A DNA stretch of 64,000 nt from NCBI RefSeq assembly GCF_000494755.1, contig NC_022657.1, positions 5,494,001 through 5,558,000 on the forward strand, in the 5' to 3' direction. Shown in pieces: positions 43,581-51,318 of the stretch (position 1 is its first letter; the number at the start of each line of letters is the position of its first letter). The DNA is from Amorphoplanes friuliensis DSM 7358. GTDB lineage: Bacteria > Actinomycetota > Actinomycetes > Mycobacteriales > Micromonosporaceae. The notes beneath the pieces are model-generated. The model was given only the letters and a program-made list of their open reading frames with translations. It searched no databases and was not told the origin of the DNA. The translations under genes were made by a program, and so were the position numbers.

Positions 43581-44564
43581 TTACGCAGGCGGGCCGACGG
43601 ACGCGCGCTCGACCAGGGACGGGGCGATCACGATCCGGTTCGGCGGTGCGGCCTCGTCGGTGAGCTGAGCCAGGAGCAGGTCCAGGCCCGCGTGCGCGAC
43701 CGCGGCGAAGTCCGGTCGCACGGTGGTCAGCGGCGGGATGAAGAACGCCGCCTCGGGCACGTCGTCGAAGCCGACGACACTCACGTCCTGCGGCACACGC
43801 CGGCCGTGCTCGCTGAACGCCCGCAGCAGACCCAGCGCCTGATGGTCGTTGGCGGCAAAAACGGCGGTCACCTCGGGCATGCGGGCCAGCATGCGGCCGG
43901 CGTCGTAACCCGACGAGGCCGACCAGTCACCCGTCACCAGCGGCGGCACCTCGGCGCCGGCGTCGGCGAGGGCGCCGCGCCAGCCCTCGATGCGCCAGGC
44001 CGCGTCGTACCACTCGGCCGGTCCGGAGATGTGCCAGACCGTGCGGTGACCGGCGGCCAGCAGATGCTCGGTGGCGGCGCGCGCCCCGGCGGCCTGGTCG
44101 ACGGTCACGAGCGTGTGCGAACGCTCGGGGTCGCCGTCGATGGTCACGAGCGGGACACCGACCGGCATGTCCTCGAGGGCGTCGTCGGCGGACTTCACCG
44201 GCGCGATCACCACCAGACCGGCGACCCGCTGATCGAGGTGGCGCTCGACGGCACCGGCGATCGACTCGCGGTCGAGGCGGCCGACACTGCCGACGCTGAC
44301 GGCAAAACCGGCCTCGGCCGCGGCCTGCTCGAACGCGGCCAGCAGCGACGCCGGACCGTAGAGCGTGCTGTTCTGCGCGACGATGCCGATCAGCTGCGAG
44401 CGCCCGGTGACCAGGGCACGGGCGGCGCGGTTGGGGCGGTACCCCAGCTCGGCGATGGCGGCACGCACCCGCAGCCGGGTCTGCTCGCGCACGTTGGGGT
44501 GGTCGTTGAGGACCCGCGACACGGTCTGGTGCGAGACACCGGCGAGACGGGCGACATCGGTCAT
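43581..44564 (-). CDS. LacI-family repressor, likely of the arabinose regulon
   Basis: A 327-residue repressor. The N-terminal helix-turn-helix and hinge (MTDVARLAGVSHQTVSRVLN, AAIAELGYRPNRAARALVTG) are followed by a periplasmic-binding-like effector domain (LIGIVAQNSTLYGPAS, TVFAANDHQALGLL-like segment, VVGFDDVPEA). It lies directly upstream of araBDA on the same strand, and palindromes of the same type precede both. A GTG 33 bases upstream is an alternative start. Arabinose (or a derivative) as inducer is inferred from context. Confidence 0.9.
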   Translation of the reverse strand: MTDVARLAGVSHQTVSRVLNDHPNVREQTRLRVRAAIAELGYRPNRAARALVTGRSQLIGIVAQNSTLYGPASLLAAFEQAAAEAGFAVSVGSVGRLDRESIAGAVERHLDQRVAGLVVIAPVKSADDALEDMPVGVPLVTIDGDPERSHTLVTVDQAAGARAATEHLLAAGHRTVWHISGPAEWYDAAWRIEGWRGALADAGAEVPPLVTGDWSASSGYDAGRMLARMPEVTAVFAANDHQALGLLRAFSEHGRRVPQDVSVVGFDDVPEAAFFIPPLTTVRPDFAAVAHAGLDLLLAQLTDEAAPPNRIVIAPSLVERASVGPPA

Positions 44565-44637
44565 GGCGGGGCTGCGCGCTGACCGAACGTCCACAGCGGC
44601 TCCTCGATGGTGTCTCGCTCTATGGGCCCGGTCGTCA

Positions 44638-44653
44638 TTGTTAGCGATAACAA
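44638..44653. promoter_or_regulatory. LacI-type operator upstream of the repressor gene
   Basis: TTGTTAGCGATAACAA has perfect 6-bp arms around GCGA, 74 bases before the repressor ATG. It implies autoregulation. It is also 58 bases from the divergent DUF2252 gene. Confidence 0.75.
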
Positions 44654-44710
44654 GATCGGCGTCAACTGCGCGTTCACCCGATCTTGCACCGACCCGTACG
44701 CTCGGCAGTG

Positions 44711-46141
44711 ATGGACGCTGTACCGGTTTCTCCGCCGCCGAAGGGCCCCTTCGTGCTCGACACCGGCCGCGACGACGGCTTCGCGTCGCTGCGCGCACCG
44801 GGCCGGCCGCGCGCCGAACGGTACGGGCTGGGCCGTTCCCTGCGTGAGCGGTCGCCGCGGACGAACCTTGCGCACTGGACGCCCGCGCCCGACCGCGCCG
44901 ACCCGGTGCAGCAGATCATCGAGGCCCACGAGGGCCGGCTCTCCTGGCTGATCCCGGTCCGCGTCGGTCGCATGATCGCCTCGCCGTACGCGTTCCTGCG
45001 CGGCTCGGCCAACATCATGGCCGACGACTTCGCCTCGCTGCCGCACACCGGGATCACCCCGGTGATCTGCGGCGACGCCCACCTGGGCAACTTCGGCTTC
45101 TACGCCTCGCCCGAGCGTGAGCTGGTCTTCGACCTCAACGACTTCGACGAGGCCCACCCGGGCGCCTGGGAGTGGGACCTGCGCCGGCTCGTCACCAGCG
45201 TGTGGGTCGCCGGGCGGCAGAACGGCTTCCGCGAGCACGCCTGCTCCGACGCCGTGAAGCACTGCGTCGAGGAGTACCGCGAGCAGATCGGCCACCTCGC
45301 CGCGCAGCCCCTGCTGGCCCGCTCCTTCGACGCCCTCGACATCGACGACCTGCGCAAGGCGGCCACCAGGGCCAGCTTCCGCGAGGAGATCGAACGTGCC
45401 GCCCGCCGGGCCCGCCGCCGCACGAGCGACCGCGCCCTGCCGCGCTTCACCGAGCAGCGCGACGGCACCGCCCGGCTGGTGCAGGAGCCGCCGCTGATCA
45501 CCCGGCCGAGCGACACCGAGATCGCGTACCTGTCGGCGGCACTCGACGGGTACCTCAACACCCTGCCGCCGCACTGGGCGCGGATCCTGGCCGGATATCG
45601 GATCGTGGACATCGCGCACAAGGTGGTCGGGGTCGGTTCGGTGGGACTGCGGGCGTACGTCGCATTGTGCGAGGGCAGCAGCCCGGACGACGTGGTGTTC
45701 CTGCAGCTCAAGCAGGCCCGCCGCTCGGTCATCGCCAAACACCAGCACGGCGAGGCGGCCTGGCACCGGCACCAGGGCCAGCGCGTCGTGGAATATCAGC
45801 AGGCGCTGCAGACGGTCAGCGACCCGCTGCTGGGCTGGGCCACGGTCGGCGACCAGCAGTTCTACGTGCGGCAGTTCCGCGACATGAAGGGCGCGATCGT
45901 CGTCGAGGACATCAACGCCGCCGCGCTCGCCGATTACGCGGGCATCTGTGGATATCTGCTGGCCAAGAGTCACGCCCGCACCAGCGGCGCGTCCATGATC
46001 GCGGGGTACATCGGCGGGAGCGACAAGCTCGACGACATGCTCGCGAAGTTCGCCCGCGCCTACGCGGACCAGGTCGAGAGCGACCACCAACGCCTGGTCA
46101 CCGCGGTGCGCCAGGGCCTTCTTCCGGCGGAGTACGCATGA
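44711..46141 (+). CDS. DUF2252 family protein (kinase-like fold)
   Basis: A 476-residue protein of the DUF2252 family. MIASPYAFLRGSANIMADDF, ICGDAHLGNFGFYASPERE and FDLNDFDEAHPGAWEWDL are the family signature; GDAHLGNFG and DLNDFDE resemble the catalytic and metal loops of aminoglycoside-kinase-like folds. The substrate is unknown. The ATG at 44711 was chosen over an in-frame TTG at 44684. It is coupled to the flavoprotein gene by a 4-base overlap and is divergent from the LacI-type gene. Confidence 0.9.
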   Translation: MDAVPVSPPPKGPFVLDTGRDDGFASLRAPGRPRAERYGLGRSLRERSPRTNLAHWTPAPDRADPVQQIIEAHEGRLSWLIPVRVGRMIASPYAFLRGSANIMADDFASLPHTGITPVICGDAHLGNFGFYASPERELVFDLNDFDEAHPGAWEWDLRRLVTSVWVAGRQNGFREHACSDAVKHCVEEYREQIGHLAAQPLLARSFDALDIDDLRKAATRASFREEIERAARRARRRTSDRALPRFTEQRDGTARLVQEPPLITRPSDTEIAYLSAALDGYLNTLPPHWARILAGYRIVDIAHKVVGVGSVGLRAYVALCEGSSPDDVVFLQLKQARRSVIAKHQHGEAAWHRHQGQRVVEYQQALQTVSDPLLGWATVGDQQFYVRQFRDMKGAIVVEDINAAALADYAGICGYLLAKSHARTSGASMIAGYIGGSDKLDDMLAKFARAYADQVESDHQRLVTAVRQGLLPAEYA

Positions 46142-46548
46142 GCGGCCAGCTGTCCCTGTCCTCCGAGACCGTCCTGCAGTTCTGGACGGAACGCCACCTG
46201 TGCACGCTGACCACGCTGCGGGCCGACGGGTCGCCGCACGTCGTACCGGTCGGCGCCACCGTGGACCCCGAGGCCGGCCTGCTGCGGGTGATCGCGTCGG
46301 GCGGCTCGGCCAAGGTCCGCCATGTCCGGGCGGGCGGCGGACGCGTGGCGATCTGCCAGGTCGAAGGGCCGCGCTGGAGCACGATCGAGGGCCACGCCGT
46401 GGTCCGGGACGACCCCGAGTCGGTGGCCGACGCCGAGCGGCGGTACGCCGAGCGTTACCGCCAGCCCCGCCCCAACCCCGAACGTGTGGTCATCGAGGTG
46501 ACGATCACCAAGGTGCTCGGCTCAGCCAGCCTGGGTGCTCCGCGCTGA
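46138..46548 (+). CDS. PPOX-class flavin/F420-dependent oxidoreductase-like protein
   Basis: A 136-residue split-barrel protein. ERHLCTLTTLRADGSPHVVPVG, LLRVIASGGSAKVRHVRAGG, VAICQVEGPRWSTIEGHAVV are typical of pyridoxamine-phosphate-oxidase-like proteins, which in actinobacteria often use F420. The substrate is unknown. Its start overlaps the DUF2252 stop (ATGA), so the two are co-translated. Confidence 0.88.
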   Translation: MSGQLSLSSETVLQFWTERHLCTLTTLRADGSPHVVPVGATVDPEAGLLRVIASGGSAKVRHVRAGGGRVAICQVEGPRWSTIEGHAVVRDDPESVADAERRYAERYRQPRPNPERVVIEVTITKVLGSASLGAPR

Positions 46549-46558
46549 CGCCGCCGGG

Positions 46559-47482
46559 TCACTGGTAGGAGATCAGCTCCGGGACGTTCTTGAACTCGAG
46601 CAGGTCGCGGGGCCCGTACCGTTTGACGTCCTCGTCGTAGAAGAGCTTGTAGCCGAGGTGGAACTGCTGCGGGCGGCGCAGGCGGTCCCAGGTCGCGTCC
46701 TTCTCCGAGCGGGTGCCGAAACCGTCGACGTGCTGGACCAGGGCCAGGCCCGGTCGCTTCTGGATCTTCGCGACGTCGGGCAGCATCGACGAGCGGAACT
46801 GGTGCAGCACGAAGAGCTTCTCCGGCAGCCGGTGCCGCTGGACGAGGCCGGACACGTACCCGGAGACGCGGTTGACCTCGGCCGCGTCGACCTTGCCGAT
46901 GGTCTTGCCCGGGACCTTGCCCTTCGGCATCCGCCACTCCGGGTCGAGTGCAAGACCGACGTGCGGCTGCACGAGGAAGCGTTCGAGCTGCCGGGCCTGC
47001 GGCAGGAAGTCGCCGCGTCCCGGCTGCAGGTCGAGGATGACCAGGACCTTGTTGCGGCGGGCCTGGTCGACGTACTGCTCGATCTTGTCGAGGCTGATCA
47101 TCTGGCTGTAGTCGCCGTCCTTGCCGGGTGCGGCCTGGGCGACGCTCGCGATCAGCTCGTAGGCCACCTGCACCTTGCGGTCACCGGCGAACGGCTTCGC
47201 GGCCTTCCGCAGTTTCGGCAGCATCTTGTCGGGACTGCCCTCGCCGAGCACTCCCAGCGTGCCGGAGCCCGGTGTGCCGTAGTAGGCGACCACGCGGTAC
47301 GCCGGGAAGATCTTGGTCCCCCCGAGCGGGAGCTCCTGAGGTTTGGCCGGCGCGGCCTCGGTGGGCGGCTGCGACGGGACGGCCGACGGCGCCGGTGAGG
47401 CCACGACCTTCTTGTCGTCGGATTGGTTGCTGCAGCCGGTGAGGGCGGCGATGACCAGAATCGCCAGGACAAACGCGCGCAC
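46559..47482 (-). CDS. Hypothetical lipoprotein, possibly TIM-barrel
   Basis: A 307-residue lipoprotein (lipobox LVIAALTGCSN, Cys at 17), followed by a Pro/Ala-rich tether. Residues from about 60 show alternating strands and helices (AYRVVAYYGTPGSGTLGVLG, VLVILDLQPGRGDFLPQA, VGLALDPEWRMPKG, LFVLHQFRSSML, LALVQHVDGFGT), a rhythm like a TIM barrel; conserved-looking acidic residues lie at strand ends (DLQPG, LDPEW). I do not recognise a named family. It converges on the flavoprotein gene. Confidence 0.75.
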   Translation of the reverse strand: MRAFVLAILVIAALTGCSNQSDDKKVVASPAPSAVPSQPPTEAAPAKPQELPLGGTKIFPAYRVVAYYGTPGSGTLGVLGEGSPDKMLPKLRKAAKPFAGDRKVQVAYELIASVAQAAPGKDGDYSQMISLDKIEQYVDQARRNKVLVILDLQPGRGDFLPQARQLERFLVQPHVGLALDPEWRMPKGKVPGKTIGKVDAAEVNRVSGYVSGLVQRHRLPEKLFVLHQFRSSMLPDVAKIQKRPGLALVQHVDGFGTRSEKDATWDRLRRPQQFHLGYKLFYDEDVKRYGPRDLLEFKNVPELISYQ

Positions 47483-47612
47483 ATCGACCTCCCTGTCTGT
47501 GAGCTCGGGCCACCGTACTGCCGGGCGCCGACACTTTCAGCGCTCGCACCCAGCCGGGATTGAGTACGCGAGCCCATCCGCGCAGGCCGCGCCCACGGAA
47601 AGGTCTACGGGC

Positions 47613-48944
47613 ATGACCTCCGCCACCATGCCCGGCTCCGCGGCCGCCCTCGCCGCCGCGACCCCGGCCGGCCGTGACCGCTACGTCGACCTCCTGCGGG
47701 TCGTCTCCCTCGGTGTTGTGATCGCCGGACACTGGCTCATGGCCGTACCGGTGCGGGACGCCGGCGGGACCACCCGGGTGACCAACGTCCTGGCCCTGGT
47801 CCCGGTCCTGCAGCCGATGACCTGGCTGCTGCAGGTGATGCCGGTGTTCTTCCTGGTCGGCGGTTTCGCCCACGCGACCGCGCTGGCATCGATCACCCGG
47901 CGCGGCGGCGGGTACGCGGACTTCGCGCGCTCCCGCACGAGCCGGCTGCTGCGGCCCACGGCGGTCTTCGCCGGCGTCTGGCTGGTCCTCGCGCTCGCTG
48001 CCGCGCTGGCCGGCCAGGACCACGGCCTGGTCCGGGTCGCCCTGCGTACGGTGGTGCAACCACTGTGGTTCCTCGGCGTCTACCTGGGACTGGTGGCCCT
48101 GGCCCCGGTGATGTGGCGTCTGCACCGCCGCTTCGGCGCGGGGGTGCCGGTGGCCCTGCTCGCGTCCGCGATCGTCGTCGACGTGCTGCGCTTCCACGGG
48201 CACCCGCAGGTGGCGATCCTCAACCTGCTGCTCGTCTGGGGCGCCGTCCACCAGCTCGGATTCCTGTACGCGGACGGCACGCTCCAGCGCGGCGGGCACA
48301 AGCTCGCCCTCCTGCTGACCGGTGCGGGGCTGGCGGCGGTTGTCCTGCTCACCACGGTCGGGCCGTACCCGGTGTCGATGGTGGGTGTGCCCGGCGAGAA
48401 GGTGTCCAACATGTCCCCGCCGACGGTGGCTCTCGCGGCGCACGCGGTGTGGCTGATCGGGCTCGTCCTGCTGCTGCGTGGCCCGGCGACGCGATGGCTG
48501 GCCCGGGCCCGGGTCTGGAAGGCCGTCGTCGCGGCGAACGGCCTGGCCATGACCGCGTTCCTGTGGCACCTGAGCGCGGCGTTCGTGGTGCTGGTGGCGA
48601 TCGGCGGCCTGTCCCTCGGCGAGCCGGGCACCGCGGCGTGGTGGGCGACCCGGCCCCTGTGGCTCGGCGCGGCGGCGCTGGTCACGGCCCTGCTGGTGCT
48701 CGTCTTCCGGCGCTTCGACGCGGCCCGGCCCACAGTGATCACCTCGGCCGCGTCCTGGCCCGCGGCGATCGGGGCGGCGCTGTGCACCCTCGGCGTGCTC
48801 GGCGTCTCGGCGGTCGGCTTCGGCGGGCTGCTCGACGGGCGCACGGCGCTGCTGCTGGTCGTACCGGTCACGGCGCCCGTCACGATCGCCCTGGTCGCGG
48901 CCGGTGCCGGGATGCTGCGGATCGGCGCGCGGAAATCGCGATAG
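47613..48944 (+). CDS. Acyltransferase-3 family membrane protein
   Basis: A 443-residue integral membrane protein with about ten to twelve TM helices. RYVDLLRVVSLGVVIAGHW carries the Arg and His typical of the acyltransferase-3 (OafA/OatA-like) family; FFLVGGFAHATAL and FLWHLSAAFVVL are further marks. Such enzymes move acyl groups to sugars or lipids at the membrane. There is no extra SGNH domain. The ATG at 47613 opens the first cytoplasmic segment. The substrate is unknown. Confidence 0.88.
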   Translation: MTSATMPGSAAALAAATPAGRDRYVDLLRVVSLGVVIAGHWLMAVPVRDAGGTTRVTNVLALVPVLQPMTWLLQVMPVFFLVGGFAHATALASITRRGGGYADFARSRTSRLLRPTAVFAGVWLVLALAAALAGQDHGLVRVALRTVVQPLWFLGVYLGLVALAPVMWRLHRRFGAGVPVALLASAIVVDVLRFHGHPQVAILNLLLVWGAVHQLGFLYADGTLQRGGHKLALLLTGAGLAAVVLLTTVGPYPVSMVGVPGEKVSNMSPPTVALAAHAVWLIGLVLLLRGPATRWLARARVWKAVVAANGLAMTAFLWHLSAAFVVLVAIGGLSLGEPGTAAWWATRPLWLGAAALVTALLVLVFRRFDAARPTVITSAASWPAAIGAALCTLGVLGVSAVGFGGLLDGRTALLLVVPVTAPVTIALVAAGAGMLRIGARKSR

Positions 48945-48953
48945 CTTGGGGCG

Positions 48954-49922
48954 GTGAGCAGTCTCGAAGCGGACCCCGAGGTCCCGGCACCGGCTTCCTC
49001 CGCACCCGCGGGCACCGAGGTGCTCGAAGGTGCGCCGGTGGCGCTCGGCGGGCCCCGCGGGCTCGAAGTCACCCGGACGCTGCCGAACAAGCACCGGCGG
49101 ATGGTCGGCGCGTGGTGCTTCCTGGACGCGTACGGGCCGCACGACCTGGGCGGATCGGCGGGCATGCGCGTCGGTCCGCACCCGCACATCGGACTGCAGA
49201 CGGTCAGCTGGCTGGTCTCCGGCGAGATCCTGCACCGCGACAGCCTCGGCAGCCTGCGGGAGGTCCGCCCCGGACAGCTCAACCTCATGACCGCGGGGCG
49301 CGGCATCTCGCACTCCGAGGAGACACCGGACAAGCACAGTGCGCTGCTGCAGGGCGTACAGCTGTGGGTGGCCCTGCCGAGCAGTGACCGGGAGGTGGGA
49401 CCGTCCTTCGCCCACCACGCGGATCTCCCTGTCGTCACGACCGGCGGTCTGACCGCGACCGTCCTCATGGGTGAGCTGGCCGGCGCGGTCTCCCCCGCGA
49501 CCTGCTACTCCCCGCTGGTGGGCGCGGAGATCACCCTCGCCGCCGGCACCGACGAGACCCTGCCCCTGAGACCCGATTTCGAGTACGCGGTACTGACGCT
49601 CGACGGTGCCGCCGGTGTCGAGGGCACCACCCTCGAGCCCGGCCCACTGCTCTACCTGGGCGACGGGCGTTCGCAGCTCCGCCTCAGCGCCGCAGCGACG
49701 ACCCGGCTGATGCTGATCGGCGGCGAACCGTTCGGCGAGGAGATCGTCATGTGGTGGAACTTCGTCGGCCGCGATCACGAGGAGATCGTCGCCGCCCGCG
49801 AGGCGTGGGAGTCCAGGGCGGACGGCGGACGCTTCGGACAGGTACGCGGCTACGCCGGCCCGGACATCCCCGCGCCGCCGATGCCGATCACCCGTCTCGT
49901 GGCCCGCGGCCGTACGCGCTGA
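48954..49922 (+). CDS. Pirin family protein
   Basis: A 322-residue bicupin. The metal site is clear: GPHPHIGLQTVSWLVSGEILHRDSLG and MTAGRGISHSEE (the His/His/His/Glu set). The C-terminal cupin has GEPFGEEIVMWWNFVGRDHEEI. Pirins are iron-binding proteins, some with quercetinase activity or regulatory roles. GTG start at 48954, 9 bases after the acyltransferase stop, so the genes may share a transcript. Confidence 0.92.
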   Translation: MSSLEADPEVPAPASSAPAGTEVLEGAPVALGGPRGLEVTRTLPNKHRRMVGAWCFLDAYGPHDLGGSAGMRVGPHPHIGLQTVSWLVSGEILHRDSLGSLREVRPGQLNLMTAGRGISHSEETPDKHSALLQGVQLWVALPSSDREVGPSFAHHADLPVVTTGGLTATVLMGELAGAVSPATCYSPLVGAEITLAAGTDETLPLRPDFEYAVLTLDGAAGVEGTTLEPGPLLYLGDGRSQLRLSAAATTRLMLIGGEPFGEEIVMWWNFVGRDHEEIVAAREAWESRADGGRFGQVRGYAGPDIPAPPMPITRLVARGRTR

Positions 49923-50019
49923 CGGTTTCGGCCGGGTCGCACAAAAGCGGCTTGACGCTGGTCCCGGGCGGGCGGATCGTCAGAGAGGTAACCCTGCACG
50001 CGGGCTGAAGGAGTCCACC

Positions 50020-50457
50020 GTGAGCCTGCTCGACGTGGGAAAACTCGCCCTCATCACCGTCACCCCGACCCTCATCGGCGCCCTGGTCGTCTACGCGCCG
50101 AAATGGTGCTCGGCCGTGGCGCGGGCTTGGCCCCGCACAACCGCCGACGAGCCCGTCCCGGCCGGCCCGCCCATCGAACAACTGGCGGCCGACCTGCGCC
50201 GCCTGCTGCGCCTGCACGACGAACTGACCGGCTCCGCCCACATCGCGATGCGCGCCCACCGGCTGTGGGCGGTCGAAGCGGCGATCAGCGTCCGGGCGGT
50301 CGAGGCCGCGCAGGCCCTCGACGTGCCACACCTCGAGCCGGCGCCGGACGGCATGCTGAGCCGGACCGAGCTCGGGCGGCTGCTCCACGCCCTCGCAGAC
50401 TCCGGTCTGGTGCTCCCGGCCACGGTCGGACCGTTCACCAAGGACGGGCGGATCTAG
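50020..50457 (+). CDS. Small hypothetical membrane protein
   Basis: A 145-residue protein. One N-terminal TM helix (LALITVTPTLIGALVVYAPKW), a Pro-rich linker, then a helical cytoplasmic domain (LAADLRRLLRLHDELTGSAH, MRAHRLWAVEAAISVRAVEAAQAL). The GTG at 50020 follows GAAGGAG. I do not recognise the family. It is followed by a 28-bp perfect palindrome. Confidence 0.65.
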   Translation: MSLLDVGKLALITVTPTLIGALVVYAPKWCSAVARAWPRTTADEPVPAGPPIEQLAADLRRLLRLHDELTGSAHIAMRAHRLWAVEAAISVRAVEAAQALDVPHLEPAPDGMLSRTELGRLLHALADSGLVLPATVGPFTKDGRI

Positions 50458-50502
50458 TGCCTCCGCCCTGGTGCCTCTGCACTGCGGCGGAGTTGGTGTC
50501 GA

Positions 50503-50530
50503 AACGGCGGCGGGTGCACCCGCCGCCGTT
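50503..50530. terminator. 28-bp perfect palindrome, probable terminator
   Basis: AACGGCGGCGGGTG and its exact complement abut with no unpaired loop beyond the fold tip. It lies 45 bases after the small membrane protein gene and just outside the predicted 39-residue minus-strand gene, so it may stop transcripts from both sides. Confidence 0.55.
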
Positions 50531-50551
50531 CCTGTGCCCCCTGGCGGCGGC

Positions 50552-50671
50552 CTACAACGGGGGGCGGTGGCCGCCTGCCGGGGAGTTCATCGTGGACAGC
50601 GTCCAGGAGTCCAGACGGCGCAGGGCCGTCCGGAAGGTGGCGCGCACGGCGCCGAGGTCGAAGCGCGGCAT
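50552..50671 (-). CDS. Possible 39-residue small protein
   Basis: A short ORF (MPRFDLGAVRATFRTALRRL ... SPAGGHRPPL). The ATG at 50671 is preceded by AAGGAG at ideal spacing (6 bases), unusual in an otherwise gene-free stretch. The N-terminal 25 residues look like an amphipathic basic helix. A terminator-like palindrome follows. No family is recognised; it could be chance. Confidence 0.4.
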   Translation of the reverse strand: MPRFDLGAVRATFRTALRRLDSWTLSTMNSPAGGHRPPL

Positions 50672-51318
50672 GATCCGCTCCTTCGCGGCCGGTGTCGTGT
50701 ATCGGTCACTTCCTGGGCGGGCCACCGCGTCCGGTGGCTCACCGCGGGCCGGCACTGCGCCGGACCGGCCCGTGACTCCAACGGTGACACCCCGTCACCC
50801 CATGATCCGTGGCTCGGCGACGTGTCCCTCACCACGATGACGCTCGGTGACCGACCTTGCTGTCGCTCACCTCAGCGGCTCATTAAGAATGGCTTAAATT
50901 CGACGAGCAGCCACGTCCCCGAAACAATCGGAACGGTTGATGGAATGGACGGCAACCGCAGGCGCCGTTGTCACTTTCCGTCAATTGTCCCGGACCTTCC
51001 GTACCTCGTACCCCGGCGATTGAACCGCAGGGCGTCCGCGTCCGTACTGTCCGTCGACGGACCACTCCCGGCGGGCCGCGGCGCCGGGCCCGTTCCGGAC
51101 GCGTCGGCCGTCCGCGAGTCGGGTGATGCGCCTCCGCGGGCGCTAGCGCTCTACGCAAAACCATGGTTAACCTTCCAACTCGTACGACGCGGAAGGTGCT
51201 ACCGGGCGCGTGGTGCGCGTACGCGGGGGCAAGGACGGGGGGCACGTATGCGGCAGCGGGGGAGCTTCACGCACCCGCGTACCCGCATGCCCTCGGCCGC
51301 TCTTCCCGGGGTGGCCTC
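50672..51318. other. Long intergenic region before the giant repeat-protein gene
   Basis: About 650 bases with no convincing gene. It has AT-rich patches unlike the rest of the window (CTCATTAAGAATGGCTTAAATTCGACG near 50880-50905) and overlapping palindromes AACCATGG-TTAACC near 51160-51172. It probably holds the promoter and control sites of the giant gene and, on the minus strand, of the 39-residue ORF. Confidence 0.4.

Noticed and set aside
47181..49778. 865-codon minus-strand frame opposite the acyltransferase and pirin genes
   Set aside because: Antisense shadow; both sense genes have family motifs and proper starts.
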